A stretch of DNA of 64,000 bases. Origin: Altererythrobacter sp. (GTDB lineage Bacteria > Pseudomonadota > Alphaproteobacteria > Sphingomonadales > Sphingomonadaceae). The notes under the pieces are model-generated. The model saw only the letters and a list, made by a program, of their open reading frames with translations, had not been told where the DNA came from and searched no databases. This document shows, piece after piece, positions 1-10,440 of the stretch (position 1 is the stretch's first letter; each line of letters starts with the position of its first letter). Both the position numbers and the translations under genes were made by a program. The DNA lies in the NCBI GenBank assembly GCA_016793865.1, contig JAEULJ010000003.1:1-64000 (forward strand), read 5' to 3'.

Positions 1-1156
1 AGTAGGTCTTCGGGATATGGGTACGCAGCCCGCCCATCCTGCGCATGTCCTGCTCGTCCGATACGGCGTGGATGACCGAACCGGAGCCGAGGAACAGCAG
101 CGCCTTGAAGAAGGCGTGGGTCAGCAGGTGGAACATCGCCGCCGAATAGACGCCGACGCCGGCGGCGACGAACATGTAGCCGAGCTGCGAGCAGGTCGAA
201 TAGGCGATCACCCGCTTGATGTCGTTCTGCACCAGGCCCACCGTAGCGGCGAAGAACGCGGTGGCGGCGCCCATGAAGGTGATGAAGGTCAGCGTCTGCG
301 GCGCGTATTCCATCAGCGGCGACATGCGGCAGACCAGGAAGACGCCGGCGGTCACCATGGTCGCGGCATGGATCAGCGCCGAGACCGGGGTCGGGCCTTC
401 CATCGCGTCCGGCAGCCAGGTGTGCAGCAGCAGCTGCGCCGACTTGCCCATGGCGCCGATGAACAGCAGCAGGCTGACCAGCTCGGCCGCGTTCCAGTCG
501 GTCCACAGGAACGAGATCTGCGTCCGCGCCAATTCCGGCGCCGAGGCGAAGATCACGTCGAAGCTGATGCTGTCGACCAGGAAGAACAGCGCGAAGATCC
601 CCAGCGCGAAGCCGAAGTCGCCGACCCGGTTGACGATGAAGGCCTTCATGGCGGCGGCGCCGGCCGACTGCTTGCGCCAGTAGAAGCCGATCAGCAGGTA
701 CGAGGCGACGCCCACGCCTTCCCAGCCGAAGAACATCTGCACCAAGTTGTTCGACGTTACCAGCATCAGCATGGCGAAGGTGAAGAACGACAGGTAGGCG
801 AAGAAGCGCGGCTTGTAGACCTCGCCCTCGCGCCATTGCGGGTCGTGGTCCATGTAGCCGAAGCTGTAGAGGTGCACGAGGCTCGACACCGTGGTGACCA
901 CGATCAGCATGATCTCGGTCAGCCGGTCCAGCCGGATGCCCCAGCTGGTCGACAGGCTGCCGGATTCGATCCAGCGGAACAGGTCGACCTGCTCGGTCAC
1001 GCCGTTGAAGCCGAGGAACGAGGCCCAGGAGACGAAGCAGGCGTAGAACAGCAGCCCGGTCGCGGTCCACAACGCAGCCTTCTCGCCGATGATCTTCCAG
1101 CCGAAGCCGCAGATGATCGAGCCGACCAGCGGGGCGAAGACAATGATCGATTCCAT
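1..1156 (-). CDS. nuoL: NADH-quinone oxidoreductase subunit L (N-terminal part)
   Basis: Large antiporter-like membrane subunit of respiratory complex I, involved in proton translocation. The visible part is about 385 residues starting [12 protein letters not shown]. It contains the family's conserved stretches, including the [18 protein letters not shown] region with the key glutamate, [21 protein letters not shown], and a lysine-bearing [18 protein letters not shown] segment. Transmembrane helices follow each other closely. The ATG at 1156 is preceded by GAGG and lies 5 nt after the nuoK stop, so it is clearly part of the nuo operon. The gene runs off the left edge of the window; family members are usually 600-700 aa, so roughly the C-terminal 40% (including the lateral helix) is missing only because of the window boundary. 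Confidence 0.97.
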   Translation of the reverse strand, partial: MESIIVFAPLVGSIICGFGWKIIGEKAALWTATGLLFYACFVSWASFLGFNGVTEQVDLFRWIESGSLSTSWGIRLDRLTEIMLIVVTTVSSLVHLYSFGYMDHDPQWREGEVYKPRFFAYLSFFTFAMLMLVTSNNLVQMFFGWEGVGVASYLLIGFYWRKQSAGAAAMKAFIVNRVGDFGFALGIFALFFLVDSISFDVIFASAPELARTQISFLWTDWNAAELVSLLLFIGAMGKSAQLLLHTWLPDAMEGPTPVSALIHAATMVTAGVFLVCRMSPLMEYAPQTLTFITFMGAATAFFAATVGLVQNDIKRVIAYSTCSQLGYMFVAAGVGVYSAAMFHLLTHAFFKALLFLGSGSVIHAVSDEQDMRRMGGLRTHIPKTY

Positions 1157-1161
1157 GTGCC

Positions 1162-1467
1162 TCAGCCCTTCATGTTGTTGACATCTTCCACCGCAATGGT
1201 GCCGCGGTTGCGGAAGAAGCAGACCAGGATGGCAAGGCCGATGGCGGCCTCGGCGGCGGCGACAGTCAGCACGAACATCGTGAAGACCTGGCCCGTCAGG
1301 TCGCCCAGGAAGCTGGAGAAGGCGACGAAGTTGATGTTGACCGCGAGCAGCATGAGCTCGATCGACATCAGGATGATGATGACGTTCTTCCGGTTCAGAA
1401 ACAGCCCGAAGATGCCGATCACGAACAGCGTGGCCGCAACGGCGAGGTAGTTCTCAAGTCCAACCAT
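1162..1467 (-). CDS. nuoK: NADH-quinone oxidoreductase subunit K
   Basis: 101-aa integral membrane subunit of complex I (ND4L homologue) with three hydrophobic helices and the standard family length. Conserved acidic residues sit inside the helices ([10 protein letters not shown] and [13 protein letters not shown]), as expected for the proton path between NuoH and the antiporter subunits. The ATG at 1467 has a clear GGAGGG ribosome-binding site six bases upstream. nuoJ lies upstream and nuoL starts 5 nt downstream, the usual gene order. Confidence 0.97.
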   Translation of the reverse strand: MVGLENYLAVAATLFVIGIFGLFLNRKNVIIILMSIELMLLAVNINFVAFSSFLGDLTGQVFTMFVLTVAAAEAAIGLAILVCFFRNRGTIAVEDVNNMKG

Positions 1468-1518
1468 CCATGTCCCTCCGGGTCTCGCGCCCGTCCTGTC
1501 GCTGTCGTCCGCCGCCGT

Positions 1519-2130
1519 CTACAGCCCCTGCCCCGGCTCCACGTCGCGGAGCTCGAGCGCGGTGGCCGGATCGCGGTACATCTGGGCCAGCACGTCCTGC
1601 CGCTTGACGTAGGTGCGGTGCCTGAGCGTCAGCAGGATCGCCCCGATCATCGCCACCAGCAGCACCATCCCGGAGAGCTGGAACAGGATCAGGTACTTGT
1701 CGTACAGCACCATTCCCAACGCCGCGGTGTTCGTCATCTCGGCCGTCGGCGGTGCGACATTGGCGCGTAGCGCCTCGGCTTCCGGTGCGAAGGCCCAGAT
1801 CCCCAGCGCCATCGACAGCTGCATCAGGATCACCACGCCGATCAGCAGCGCGACGGGGATATACTTCGCCATCTCGGCCTTGAGCTCGGCGAAGTCGACG
1901 TCGAGCATCATGACCACGAACAGGAACAGCACCGCGACCGCGCCGACATAGACGATCACCAGCAGCATCGCGATGAACTCCGCCCCCACCAGCACCATCA
2001 GCCCGGCGGCGTTGAAGAAGGCCAGGATCAGCCACAGCACCGAATGCACCGGGTTGCGCGCGGTGATGACGCACACGGCGCTCAGCACCACCAGCGCGGC
2101 GAAGAGGTAGAAGGCGAAGACTTGGATCAT
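1519..2130 (-). CDS. nuoJ: NADH-quinone oxidoreductase subunit J
   Basis: 203-aa membrane subunit of complex I (ND6 homologue), with five predicted transmembrane helices. The conserved [26 protein letters not shown] stretch, which holds the pi-bulge helix of ND6/NuoJ, is present near residues 50-75. The C-terminal tail after the last helix is hydrophilic. The gene lies between nuoI and nuoK, with a ~50-nt gap before nuoK that is longer than other gaps in this operon. Confidence 0.97.
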   Translation of the reverse strand: MIQVFAFYLFAALVVLSAVCVITARNPVHSVLWLILAFFNAAGLMVLVGAEFIAMLLVIVYVGAVAVLFLFVVMMLDVDFAELKAEMAKYIPVALLIGVVILMQLSMALGIWAFAPEAEALRANVAPPTAEMTNTAALGMVLYDKYLILFQLSGMVLLVAMIGAILLTLRHRTYVKRQDVLAQMYRDPATALELRDVEPGQGL

Positions 2131-2145
2131 CGGTGCGCGCGCCGC

Positions 2146-2631
2146 CTAGCGATAGGGCGCATCGGCTTCAAGGTTCGCGGCGATCGCCCGCTCCCACTTG
2201 TCCCCGTTGGCCAGCAGTTTCGCCTTGTCGTAGAGCAGCTCCTCGCGTGTTTCGGTGGCGTATTCGAAGTTCGGCCCCTCGACGATGGCATCCACGGGGC
2301 AGGCTTCCTGGCAGAAGCCGCAGTAGATGCATTTGGTCATGTCGATGTCGTACCGCGTGGTGCGGCGCGATCCGTCGTCGCGTGGCTCGGCCTCGATGGT
2401 GATCGCCTGCGCGGGGCAGATCGCCTCGCACAGCTTGCACGCGATGCAGCGCTCCTCGCCGTTTGCATAGCGGCGCAGCGCATGCTCGCCGCGGAAGCGC
2501 GGAGACAGCGGATTCTTCTCGAACGGATAGTTGATCGTCGCCTTGGGCTTGAAGAAATACTTCAGCGTGAGAGCATGCGCCTTCACGAACTCCCACAGGG
2601 TGAACGACTTGATGAGCTGGGCGACGGTCAT
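2146..2631 (-). CDS. nuoI: NADH-quinone oxidoreductase subunit I
   Basis: 161-aa peripheral subunit carrying two [4Fe-4S] clusters (N6a and N6b) on the electron path from NuoG to NuoB. Two complete ferredoxin motifs are visible: [12 protein letters not shown] and [12 protein letters not shown]. Length and order are typical of alphaproteobacterial NuoI (TYKY). Its ATG at 2631 overlaps the nuoH stop codon by ATGA, indicating translational coupling. Confidence 0.97.
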   Translation of the reverse strand: MTVAQLIKSFTLWEFVKAHALTLKYFFKPKATINYPFEKNPLSPRFRGEHALRRYANGEERCIACKLCEAICPAQAITIEAEPRDDGSRRTTRYDIDMTKCIYCGFCQEACPVDAIVEGPNFEYATETREELLYDKAKLLANGDKWERAIAANLEADAPYR

Positions 2632-4064
2632 GCGCTAGTACTCATCTGAGACTGGACAGGGTTGCAAACACCACCTCCGCCGCTAGCGAACGTGATCGAC
2701 GCGCCAATCGGACCACCAGGGCCGATCACATCCGACCATTCGACCACCGCTTCGACCGGGGCACCCTCTGGATTTCTCCATCTCAACCCGGTCGCTCCGC
2801 CAATATTGGTCAAGGCCGGGACAAACATGGCGGCACGTTGAATCTGGTTGGGTGCAGTCTGGACGGTCCATCGATCCGTCGCGCCTTCGCCCTCTGGCCG
2901 GTCCCTGCGAACAAGGATAGTTCCGTTCGCCGTTTGGCAGGTAAAGCGATGCGTGACCGCCGCGAGGCTCGGCCTGGGACTTGCGGCATTCGCCATCTGA
3001 GGATCATACCTCGTCGCCATCAGCCAGCCGCTGACCAGCACCACGAAGAACAGGCTCAGCGGCAGGAACACCTTCCAGCCGAGGCGCATGAGCTGGTCGT
3101 AGCGGTAGCGCGGGACGGTGGCCTTCACCCAGCTGAAGATGAAGAAGAACACGGCGATCTTGAAGAACAGCCAGAAGATCGCGGTCAGCCCCTCGGTGAA
3201 GAGGAAATTGTAGAGGATCGGGATGTCGAGCGGGGGCAACCAGCCGCCGAAGAACAGCACCGCGTTGAGCGTGCACATCAGCAGCACATTGGCGTATTCG
3301 CCGAGCCAGAAAAGCGCGAAGCTCATGCTCGAATATTCGGTCTGGTAACCGGCGACGAGCTCGCTTTCCGCCTCGGTCAGGTCGAAGGGCGCGCGCGCGG
3401 TTTCGGCCAATGCGCTGATCAGGAACATGACCCACAGCGGGAACAGCAGCGGGTTGAACACGAAGCCGTTGAGCAGCCCGAAGACGTGGCCCTGTTGCGC
3501 GTAGATGATGCCGTTCATATTGAACGTGCCCGCCCACAGCACCACGCTGACGAGGATGAAGCCGATCGAGACTTCATAAGAAATCATCTGAGCTGCGGCC
3601 CGCATCGCACTGAAAAACGGGTATTTCGAGTTGCTGGCCCAGCCGCTCATCACCACGCCGTACACGCCCAGGCTGCTGATCGCGAGGATGTAGAGCAGGC
3701 CGACATTGATGTCCGCCAGCACCGCGCCGGGGCCGAAGGGCACCACCGCCCACGCCAGCAGCGCCACGGTGAAGGTGACGATCGGCGCGAGCAGGAAGAT
3801 GCCCTTGTTCGAGGCCGAGGGGACGATGGTTTCCTGCAGGAAAACCTTGAGCCCGTCGGCAAAGCTCTGGAGCAGCCCGAAGGGCCCGACGACATTGGGC
3901 CCGCGCCGCAATGCCACCGCCGCCCAGATCTTGCGGTCGGCATAGATGATCATCGCCACCGCCAGCATCAGCGGCAGCGCGATGAGGAGGATACCCGCGA
4001 TGGTGGCGAGCGCCCACGCCCATTCGTAGGTGAGATGCAAATTGTCCTGGAAGAAGCGGGTCAT
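2628..4064 (-). CDS. nuoH: NADH-quinone oxidoreductase subunit H with a long C-terminal extension
   Basis: Membrane subunit at the base of the quinone chamber of complex I (ND1 homologue). Residues 1-351 are a normal NuoH, with multiple transmembrane helices and the conserved [22 protein letters not shown] loop, [15 protein letters not shown] and the [10 protein letters not shown](T)EAE quinone-site loop. NuoH proteins normally end shortly after the last helix (~340-350 aa), but here the frame continues about 125 residues (352-478). This hydrophilic tail has beta-rich character and two cysteines (TCQT, VCNP). No stop or frameshift separates the two parts. The start chosen is ATG 4064 (MTRFFQDN), which overlaps the nuoG stop by ATGA. 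The tail's function is unknown. Confidence 0.93.
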   Translation of the reverse strand: MTRFFQDNLHLTYEWAWALATIAGILLIALPLMLAVAMIIYADRKIWAAVALRRGPNVVGPFGLLQSFADGLKVFLQETIVPSASNKGIFLLAPIVTFTVALLAWAVVPFGPGAVLADINVGLLYILAISSLGVYGVVMSGWASNSKYPFFSAMRAAAQMISYEVSIGFILVSVVLWAGTFNMNGIIYAQQGHVFGLLNGFVFNPLLFPLWVMFLISALAETARAPFDLTEAESELVAGYQTEYSSMSFALFWLGEYANVLLMCTLNAVLFFGGWLPPLDIPILYNFLFTEGLTAIFWLFFKIAVFFFIFSWVKATVPRYRYDQLMRLGWKVFLPLSLFFVVLVSGWLMATRYDPQMANAASPRPSLAAVTHRFTCQTANGTILVRRDRPEGEGATDRWTVQTAPNQIQRAAMFVPALTNIGGATGLRWRNPEGAPVEAVVEWSDVIGPGGPIGASITFASGGGGVCNPVQSQMSTSA

Positions 4065-6079
4065 TCCGCCGCCTCCAGCACCTGGCCGTGGATCAGCTCG
4101 GCCGAGCATTCCTGCATCACCAGGCTGGCGCGGGCGATGGCGTTGGTGAGGTAAAAATCCTTGATCGGATAGCCGGCGATGCGCCCGAGCTTGGCCCCAG
4201 AACCTTTCACGCCCTTGCCCGCTTTCGGCAGCGCACCGTAATCGGCGAGCCCTTCCTCGCCCAGCGCGGGCACTGCGGCGATCATCGCGGCCTGGAGCTG
4301 CGCGAAGCTGTCGAAACCGACCGAGACGCCCAGCGCATCGGCCAGCGCGCGCAGGATCGTCCAGTCCTCGCGCGCGTCGCCGGGCGCGAACACGGCTTTC
4401 TCGGCGAACTGCACGCGGCCCTCGGTGTTGACGTAAGTGCCATCCTTCTCGCTGTAGGCGGCGGCGGGCAGGATGATGTCCGCCGCGTGAGCACCCTTGT
4501 CGCCGTGGTGGCCGATATAGACCTTGAGGCTCTCGCCGAACCGCGACCAGTCCACCTCGTCCGCGCCGAGCGCCAGCACGACCCTGGGCGCGGCCTCCAC
4601 GATGTCCGCGATGCCGCCCTTGTGCGCATAGCCGAGCATCAGCCCGCCCATGCGGCTGGCGGCCATGTGAAGCACGTTGAAGCCGTTCCAGCCATCGCGC
4701 TGAACCGGCAGCGCCAAAGCAGCGTCGAGCGCGCCCGCAGCCAGCCCCGCCCCACCAAGGATCACCGCTGGACGCTCAGCCTTTTCAAGCGCTTCGGAGA
4801 CGTTCTTCGGAAGCTTCTCAAGTATGCCGGCGTCGTCGCCGAGGAACTCGGCCGGATAGGTCGGATCCCAGTAAGGGCCGACGATGAACACCTTCGCGCC
4901 CGCCTTGGCCGCCTTGCGAAGCCGGACGTTGACCAGCGGCGCTTCCCAGCGGACATGGCTGCCGACGATCAGGATCGCATCGGCGGTCTCGATCCCGGCG
5001 AAGGTGGAATTGAAGTTCACCGCAGCAAGGTTGTCCGCCGCGTAGCTCATGCCCGTCTGCCGACCCTCGAGCAGCTCCGAACCGAGCGCGTTGACCAGCG
5101 TCTTCGCTGCGAACATCGTCTCGCAATCGACCAGATCGCCCGCGATCGCCGCGATCGAGCCCTGCGGCCCCGAAGTCTTGTGAGCCTTGGCGATGGCCTT
5201 GAAAGCCTCGTCCCAGCTCGCAGGCTGGAGCTTGCCCTTCTTCCTGATCCACACCCGGTCGAGGCGGCGGCGGGTGAGGCCATCCACCATGTAGCGGCCC
5301 TTGTCGCTGAGCCACTCCTCGTTCACCTCGTCGTTGACGCGGGGCAAGGCGCGCAGCACCTCGCGCCCCCGCGCGTCGAGCCGGATGTTTGACCCGACCG
5401 CATCGGACACGTCGATCGAAAGCGTCTTCTTGAGCTCCCACGGCCGCGCCTCGAACGCATAGGGCCGCGAAGTCAGCGCGCCGACCGGGCACAGGTCGAT
5501 CACATTCGCGCTCAGCTCATGCTCCGCCGCCTGCTCGAGATAGGTGGTGATCTGCATGTCCTCGCCGCGATAGAGCGCGCCGATCTCGTCCACCCCCGCG
5601 ATCTCCTCGGAGAAGCGCACGCAGCGGGTGCAGTGGATGCAGCGCGTCATCACCGTCTTGATGAGCGGGCCCATGTATTTCTCGGTCACCGCGCGCTTGT
5701 TCTCGTGATAGCGCGATGCGCCGCGGCCGTAATGCATGGACTGGTCCTGGAGGTCGCATTCGCCCCCCTGGTCGCAGATCGGGCAGTCGAGCGGGTGGTT
5801 GATGAGGAGGAACTCCATCACCCCCTCGCGCGCCTTCCTCACCATCTCGCTGTCGGTGCGGATTTCCTGCCCCTCGGTGGCGGGCAGCGCGCAGGACGCC
5901 TGCGGCTTGGGTGGCCCCGGCTTCACCTCGACCAAGCACATCCGGCAATTGCCCGCGATGCTCAGCCGCTCGTGATAGCAGAAGCGCGGGATCTCCTTGC
6001 CCGCAAGCTCGCACGCCTGCAGCACGGTCGCCCCGTTGGGGACCTCGATTTCAGCGCCGTCGACTGTGACCGTGGGCAC
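4061..6079 (-). CDS. nuoG: NADH-quinone oxidoreductase subunit G
   Basis: 672-aa iron-sulfur subunit of the peripheral arm. The N-terminus is a [2Fe-2S] ferredoxin domain (cysteines in FCYHE, CRMC and SCALP). It is followed by the His-Cys3 N5 ligand segment [18 protein letters not shown], a second cluster site [10 protein letters not shown] with CPVGAL, and a molybdopterin-oxidoreductase-like C-terminal domain. The start is read as GTG at 6079 (MPTVTVDG), which fits the family N-terminus and has GGAG upstream; a longer reading would add unrelated low-complexity sequence. nuoF is separated from it by one extra gene, a non-canonical arrangement. Confidence 0.95.
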   Translation of the reverse strand: MPTVTVDGAEIEVPNGATVLQACELAGKEIPRFCYHERLSIAGNCRMCLVEVKPGPPKPQASCALPATEGQEIRTDSEMVRKAREGVMEFLLINHPLDCPICDQGGECDLQDQSMHYGRGASRYHENKRAVTEKYMGPLIKTVMTRCIHCTRCVRFSEEIAGVDEIGALYRGEDMQITTYLEQAAEHELSANVIDLCPVGALTSRPYAFEARPWELKKTLSIDVSDAVGSNIRLDARGREVLRALPRVNDEVNEEWLSDKGRYMVDGLTRRRLDRVWIRKKGKLQPASWDEAFKAIAKAHKTSGPQGSIAAIAGDLVDCETMFAAKTLVNALGSELLEGRQTGMSYAADNLAAVNFNSTFAGIETADAILIVGSHVRWEAPLVNVRLRKAAKAGAKVFIVGPYWDPTYPAEFLGDDAGILEKLPKNVSEALEKAERPAVILGGAGLAAGALDAALALPVQRDGWNGFNVLHMAASRMGGLMLGYAHKGGIADIVEAAPRVVLALGADEVDWSRFGESLKVYIGHHGDKGAHAADIILPAAAYSEKDGTYVNTEGRVQFAEKAVFAPGDAREDWTILRALADALGVSVGFDSFAQLQAAMIAAVPALGEEGLADYGALPKAGKGVKGSGAKLGRIAGYPIKDFYLTNAIARASLVMQECSAELIHGQVLEAAE

Positions 6080-6083
6080 GCTT

Positions 6084-6779
6084 TCAGGACTCCTGCGCCG
6101 CCAGCAGGCGGAAGGTGGCGGTGGCGACGATCGCGCGTACGGCGGGAATCGACAGGTCGAGCGCGTTGGCGATACCGACCGCCCGCGCGCACATCGGGAG
6201 CGCGGCGAGCAGCGGAGCGCCGGCGGCCGCCTCGCCCTCGCTGGCCGGGCGCGAGGCGAACAGCGCGCTGACCTGATCAGGCAAAGAGCGGGCGAGGCAC
6301 TGGGCCACAGCGTCGCTGGGCGCATAGGTCGCGATTTTGCGCCCCGCCTGGCGGGCGAGGCGCACATTGAGCGGCGCGGCATCGGTCTTGACCAGCGCCT
6401 CTGCCACGGCTCCGGCGAACAGCAGCCTGGCGCCGCGCAGCGTGCCGCGTCCGAAGCTGGTGTAGGCGCAGTCGCGCTCTGACGACTGGCCGAGCATCCT
6501 CAGGCCGGTGCGATAGTTGGTGGAGGTGAAGTCCATCGACAGCACGCGGGCCGCTTCGCGTGGCTGCTTTCGGGCCACACAGGCGCCGAAGTCGGCCAGC
6601 GCGATGCGTGCCGCCGGCTGATCGGCCAGCGCCGGTCCGCGCTCGCGGTCGGCTCGCTCGAGTGTCCGCTCCAGCGAGCTGTCGCGCTGGGCCGGGATTT
6701 CGCTCTCACCAGCCTGGATGTCCTGCGCGGCGAGAGGGGTGGCGCCAAGCGCGAACAAGCATACGACCGCAAGCTTCAT
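6084..6779 (-). CDS. Secreted hypothetical protein embedded between nuoF and nuoG
   Basis: 231 aa, beginning with a clear Sec signal peptide ([19 protein letters not shown], cleavage after Ala-Gln likely). The mature part is Ala/Arg-rich, apparently helical, with scattered cysteines (FGACVAR, RDCAY, AQCLAR, MCARA). I recognise no domain. The ATG at 6779 overlaps the nuoF stop as ATGA and the stop lies 4 nt before the nuoG GTG, so it is co-transcribed and probably translationally coupled with complex I genes. A periplasmic location would place it on the opposite side of the membrane from NuoF/NuoG; a role in complex I is only suggested by position. Confidence 0.8.
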   Translation of the reverse strand: MKLAVVCLFALGATPLAAQDIQAGESEIPAQRDSSLERTLERADRERGPALADQPAARIALADFGACVARKQPREAARVLSMDFTSTNYRTGLRMLGQSSERDCAYTSFGRGTLRGARLLFAGAVAEALVKTDAAPLNVRLARQAGRKIATYAPSDAVAQCLARSLPDQVSALFASRPASEGEAAAGAPLLAALPMCARAVGIANALDLSIPAVRAIVATATFRLLAAQES

Positions 6780-8065
6780 TCCGCCGCCTCCGCAAACGCC
6801 GCGCGTTCCTCGATCCGCCGCTCCAGCTCGGGGCGGAAGTGGCGGATAAGGCCCTGGATCGGCCAGGCCGCCGCGTCGCCCAGCGCGCAGATGGTGTGGC
6901 CCTCGACCTGCTTGGTCACCTGCTGGAGCATGTCGATCTCGTCCACATGCGCGTCGCCGGTGCGAAGCCGCTCCATCACGCGCCACATCCACCCCGTGCC
7001 CTCGCGGCAGGGGGTGCACTGGCCGCAGCTCTCGTGCTTGTAGAAATAGCTGAGGCGGGAAATAGCACGGACGATGTCGGTGGACTTGTCCATCACGATC
7101 ACGCCCGCCGTGCCGAGGCCCGAGCCCACGTCCTTGCAGCCGTCGAAGTCCATCGGCATGTCGATCACCTGCGCGGCCGGCACCAGCGGGACCGAGCTGC
7201 CACCTGGAATCACTGCGAGGAGATTGTCCCAACCGCCTCTGATTCCACCGCAATGCTTCTCGATCAGCTCGCGGAAGGGGATGCTCATCGCCTCCTCCAC
7301 CACGCAGGGCTTCTCGACATGGCCCGAAATCTGGAAGAGCTTGGTGCCCTTGTTGTTCTCGCGCCCGAAGCTCGCGAACCAGCTCGCCCCGCGCCGCAGG
7401 ATGGTGGGCGCGACGGCGATGCTCTCGACGTTGTTGACGGTTGTAGGGCAGCCGTAGAGGCCCGCGCCGGCCGGGAACGGCGGCTTGAGGCGCGGCTGGC
7501 CCTTCTTGCCTTCCAGGCTCTCGATCATCGCGGTCTCTTCGCCGCAGATATATGCGCCCGCGCCGCGATGCAGGAAGACGTCGAAATCGTAGCCGGAACC
7601 GCTGGCGTTCTTGCCGATCAGCCCCGCGTCATAGGCCTCGTCGAGCGCCTTCTGGAATGTCTCGGCCTCGCGGATGTATTCGCCGCGGATGTACACATAG
7701 GCGGCGCGCGCGCGCATCGCGAAGCCCGCGACCAGCGCGCCTTCGATCAGCTTGTGCGGATCGTGGCGGATGATCTCGCGGTCCTTGCAGGAACCGGGCT
7801 CGGACTCGTCGGCGTTGATGACCAGGAAGCTCGGACGACCGTCCTTGCTCTCCTTGGGCATGAACGACCATTTGAGACCGGTGGGGAACCCCGCCCCGCC
7901 GCGCCCGCGCAGGCCCGACGCCTTGATCTCCTCGATGATCGCGTCCTGCCCGCGCGCGAGCAGCGCCTTGGTATCGTCCCAATCGCCGCGCGCCCGCGCC
8001 GCTTTCAGCCCCCAGTCCTGGAAGCCGTAGAGATTGGTGAAGATGCGGTCCTTGTCAGCGAGCAT
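6776..8065 (-). CDS. nuoF: NADH-quinone oxidoreductase subunit F
   Basis: 429-aa flavoprotein that oxidises NADH using FMN and a [4Fe-4S] cluster (N3). Visible hallmarks are the glycine-rich nucleotide-binding segment [16 protein letters not shown], the FMN-contacting [24 protein letters not shown], and the cluster ligands [12 protein letters not shown] with a later cysteine in HTICALGD. Length matches the family (~430 aa). It overlaps the start of a small downstream gene by ATGA and is preceded by two tiny membrane-protein genes that separate it from nuoE. Confidence 0.98.
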   Translation of the reverse strand: MLADKDRIFTNLYGFQDWGLKAARARGDWDDTKALLARGQDAIIEEIKASGLRGRGGAGFPTGLKWSFMPKESKDGRPSFLVINADESEPGSCKDREIIRHDPHKLIEGALVAGFAMRARAAYVYIRGEYIREAETFQKALDEAYDAGLIGKNASGSGYDFDVFLHRGAGAYICGEETAMIESLEGKKGQPRLKPPFPAGAGLYGCPTTVNNVESIAVAPTILRRGASWFASFGRENNKGTKLFQISGHVEKPCVVEEAMSIPFRELIEKHCGGIRGGWDNLLAVIPGGSSVPLVPAAQVIDMPMDFDGCKDVGSGLGTAGVIVMDKSTDIVRAISRLSYFYKHESCGQCTPCREGTGWMWRVMERLRTGDAHVDEIDMLQQVTKQVEGHTICALGDAAAWPIQGLIRHFRPELERRIEERAAFAEAAE

Positions 8066-8171
8066 CGTGATTATCCGACTGCTTCTTCTTCGCCGAATTG
8101 GCGGCGAACAGCGCGAGAGCCATTGTCAGCAGGCCCATGAAGGACGCACCAAGAGCGATCCAGACGGCCAT
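8055..8171 (-). CDS. Small (38-aa) single-pass membrane protein in the nuo operon
   Basis: A 38-residue frame starting [15 protein letters not shown], with one hydrophobic helix (roughly residues 3-24) followed by a lysine-rich end (SAKKKQ). Its ATG at 8171 overlaps the stop of the preceding 45-aa gene (TAATG) and its stop lies inside the first codons of nuoF. This tight coupling on both sides argues that it is translated. No family is recognised. It could be a small accessory subunit or assembly factor of complex I, or merely a leader that couples translation of nuoF. Confidence 0.6.
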   Translation of the reverse strand: MAVWIALGASFMGLLTMALALFAANSAKKKQSDNHDAR

Positions 8172-8308
8172 TAGATGCCGCCCTGTGTAAGGAACCACAG
8201 CGCCGCCACGATCACGAGCGCGATCAGGCCGAACTTGATGATCCCGGTCAGCACCTTCCAGGCGATGAAGATGAGCACCAGCGCAACGATGACGGTTCCG
8301 ATTTCCAT
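8171..8308 (-). CDS. Small (45-aa) hydrophobic membrane protein in the nuo operon
   Basis: 45 residues, almost wholly hydrophobic: MEIGTVIVALVLIFIAWKV, then a second hydrophobic stretch ending LTQGGI. It could form one long or two short transmembrane helices. Start ATG 8308 is chosen because a GGGGGG ribosome-binding site lies 7 nt upstream and the ATG overlaps the nuoE stop (TGATG); ATG 8314 is an alternative. It lies between nuoE and the 38-aa gene. No homology recognised. Confidence 0.65.
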   Translation of the reverse strand: MEIGTVIVALVLIFIAWKVLTGIIKFGLIALVIVAALWFLTQGGI

Positions 8309-8976
8309 CACCATTCCCCCCGGTAATCGTGGTTTGCCGTGACCATGTCCTTGAGCGTGGTCGGTCCGCCCGCGGGCTCGCTGGTGTGGCGGCCGGGCTC
8401 CTGCGTGCCGGCCTTGGGCTGCTGGCCCGCGGCGAGCGCGTCGAGGATCGCGTCGAGGCGCTCCGCCGTCAGGTCCTCGTAATTGTCGTCGTTGATCTGG
8501 ACCATCGGCGCGGTGGCGCAATTGCCCATGCACTCGACCTCGGTGAGCGTCCACAGCCCGTCGTCCGAGACATGGCCCTTCACCATCCCGCGCTTCTTGC
8601 AGGCGGCGAACAGATCGTCCGAGCCGCGCAGCATGCAGGGCGTGGTGCCGCACACCTGCACGTGGAAGCGGCCCACGGGGCGCATATTGTACATGAAGTA
8701 GAAGGTCGCGACCTCGAGCACGCGGATGACCGCCATGTCGAGATAATCGGCGACATATTCGATCACCGGCAGCGGCAGCCAGCCCTGCGTCTCCGTTTCC
8801 TCGCCGACCTGCCGCTGCGCGAAATCGAGCAGCGCCATCACCGCCGAGCGCTGGCGCCCCTGCGGATAGCGCGCGATCGCCACATCGGCCTTCGCGGCCC
8901 ACGCTTCGGAGAACTCGAACCCACCCCAGCGCTCGCGCAGCTCCGGGGTGTCGGGTGCGGGGGAGCGGTCAGCCAT
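8308..8976 (-). CDS. nuoE: NADH-quinone oxidoreductase subunit E
   Basis: 222-aa peripheral subunit (24-kDa homologue) carrying the [2Fe-2S] cluster N1a. The thioredoxin-like ligand pattern is present: CGTTPC followed about 40 residues later by CMGNC. The N-terminal helical region includes ATFYFMYNMRPVGRFHVQVC, typical of the family. The C-terminal ~30 residues (after the AGQQPKAG stretch) form a polar extension. Its start overlaps the end of the upstream 85-aa membrane-protein gene by 8 nt. Confidence 0.97.
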   Translation of the reverse strand: MADRSPAPDTPELRERWGGFEFSEAWAAKADVAIARYPQGRQRSAVMALLDFAQRQVGEETETQGWLPLPVIEYVADYLDMAVIRVLEVATFYFMYNMRPVGRFHVQVCGTTPCMLRGSDDLFAACKKRGMVKGHVSDDGLWTLTEVECMGNCATAPMVQINDDNYEDLTAERLDAILDALAAGQQPKAGTQEPGRHTSEPAGGPTTLKDMVTANHDYRGEW

Positions 8977-9226
8977 CTTGGGTCTCCCGCTTGAATAGAA
9001 GCCACCAGACGACAGCTATGCCTAAGAGATAGCCCAACGTCGCATCCAGGCTTGCCACCGCACCCAAGTTGCTCGAGCGGCTCCCGAGCACAAAACCGCC
9101 TACTAGGAAGGCAATCGCGGCGATCTTTGCCTCCCTTCCGTCAAGAAACAAAGAACTGATCTTCTGGACGATCATCCCAAAGAATACGGCTCCCACGGCC
9201 GCCAAGACAAAAAAGATGACGGTCAC
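8969..9226 (-). CDS. Small (85-aa) membrane protein between nuoD and nuoE
   Basis: Begins [20 protein letters not shown] and has about three hydrophobic segments (residues ~2-20, ~33-48, ~62-78), separated by short charged loops ([10 protein letters not shown]) and ending in FKRETQDG. The start overlaps the nuoD stop (ATGA-type) and the end overlaps nuoE, so it is embedded in the nuo transcript. No known domain. Position suggests a complex I accessory or assembly protein, but this is inference only. Its base composition is slightly less GC-rich than the neighbouring nuo genes. Confidence 0.75.
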   Translation of the reverse strand: MTVIFFVLAAVGAVFFGMIVQKISSLFLDGREAKIAAIAFLVGGFVLGSRSSNLGAVASLDATLGYLLGIAVVWWLLFKRETQDG

Positions 9227-10440
9227 CGGTCACACTCCCCGAACACCACGTCGATCGCGCCCAGGATGGCGGTCGCGTCGGGGAGCATGTGGCCCTTGGA
9301 CATGAAGTCCATCGCCTGGAGGTGGCTGAAGGCGGTGGGGCGGATCTTGCAGCGGTAGGGCTTGTTGCTGCCGTCGCTGACCAGATAGACGCCGAACTCG
9401 CCCTTGGGGCTTTCGGTCGCCACATAGACCTCGCCCGCGGGGACGTGGAAGCCTTCGGTGTAGAGCTTGAAGTGGTGGATCAGCGCTTCCATCGACTGCT
9501 TCATCTCGGCGCGCCTGGGCGGGGCGATCTTGCGGTCGTCGCTGCACACCGGCCCCTCGGGCATTTCGGCGAGGCACTGCTTGATGATCTTCGCGCTCTC
9601 ATAGACTTCCTTCACGCGCACCACGAAGCGGTCGTAGCAGTCGGAGTTGGTGCCGACGGGAATGTCGAAATCCATGCGGTCGTAGACGTCGTAGGGCTGG
9701 CTCTTGCGCAGATCCCACGGCAGGCCGGCGGCGCGGATCATCGGGCCGGAAAAGCCCCAGGCGATCGCATCGTCCTTGCTCACCAGCGCGATATCGACGT
9801 TGCGCTGCTTGAAGATGCGGTTGTCGAGCACCAGGCTCATCGCATCGCCGAACAGCTCGGGCAGGCGCGTGTCCACCCAGTCGCCGATATCGGTCAGCAG
9901 CTTCAGCGGCACGTCCTGGTGCACGCCGCCGGGGCGGAACCAGGCCATGTGCATCCGTGCCCCGCTCGCCCGCTCGAAGAAGTTGAGGCAATCCTCGCGC
10001 AGCTCGAACACCCACAGGTTCGGCGTCATCGCCCCCACGTCCATCACATGGCTGCCGATGTTGAGCATGTGGTTGCAGATGCGGCTCAGCTCGGCGAACA
10101 GCACCCGCAGATACTGGCCCCGCAACGGCACCTCGAGATTGAGCAGCTTCTCGATGGCGAGCACATAGCTGTGCTCCATGTTGAGCGGCGAGCAGTAATC
10201 CAGCCGGTCGAAATAGGGCAGCGCCTGGAGATAGGTCTTGTGCTCGATCAGCTTCTCGGTGCCGCGATGCAGCAGGCCGACATGCGGGTCGATCCGCTCT
10301 ATGATCTCGCCGTCGAGCTCCATCACCATCCGCAGCACGCCATGCGCGGCTGGATGCTGCGGGCCGAAATTGATGGTGTAGTTCTGGATCACCTCGTCAC
10401 CGGTGGTGGGCGAGGTGTCGAGATGCAGCGCGTTGCTCAT
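9223..10440 (-). CDS. nuoD: NADH-quinone oxidoreductase subunit D
   Basis: 405-aa peripheral subunit (49-kDa homologue) that forms the quinone site with NuoB. Characteristic motifs include [14 protein letters not shown] near the N-terminus (with the quinone-site histidine), [29 protein letters not shown] and the C-terminal FGECDR. Start ATG 10440 (MSNALHLD) overlaps the stop of the upstream lipoprotein gene (ATGA); an in-frame GTG two codons earlier is possible but has no advantage. Here nuoC and nuoD are separate genes, with a lipoprotein gene between them. Confidence 0.97.
   Translation of the reverse strand: MSNALHLDTSPTTGDEVIQNYTINFGPQHPAAHGVLRMVMELDGEIIERIDPHVGLLHRGTEKLIEHKTYLQALPYFDRLDYCSPLNMEHSYVLAIEKLLNLEVPLRGQYLRVLFAELSRICNHMLNIGSHVMDVGAMTPNLWVFELREDCLNFFERASGARMHMAWFRPGGVHQDVPLKLLTDIGDWVDTRLPELFGDAMSLVLDNRIFKQRNVDIALVSKDDAIAWGFSGPMIRAAGLPWDLRKSQPYDVYDRMDFDIPVGTNSDCYDRFVVRVKEVYESAKIIKQCLAEMPEGPVCSDDRKIAPPRRAEMKQSMEALIHHFKLYTEGFHVPAGEVYVATESPKGEFGVYLVSDGSNKPYRCKIRPTAFSHLQAMDFMSKGHMLPDATAILGAIDVVFGECDR

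Noticed and set aside
17..1450. Long plus-strand open frame opposite nuoL/nuoK
   Set aside because: Antisense shadow of a GC-rich gene; its His/Arg/Asp/Glu-rich composition has no domain character, while the minus strand encodes clear NuoL and NuoK.
2838..4154. Plus-strand 438-codon frame opposite nuoH
   Set aside because: Shadow frame of nuoH; composition typical of reverse-complemented membrane-protein codons.
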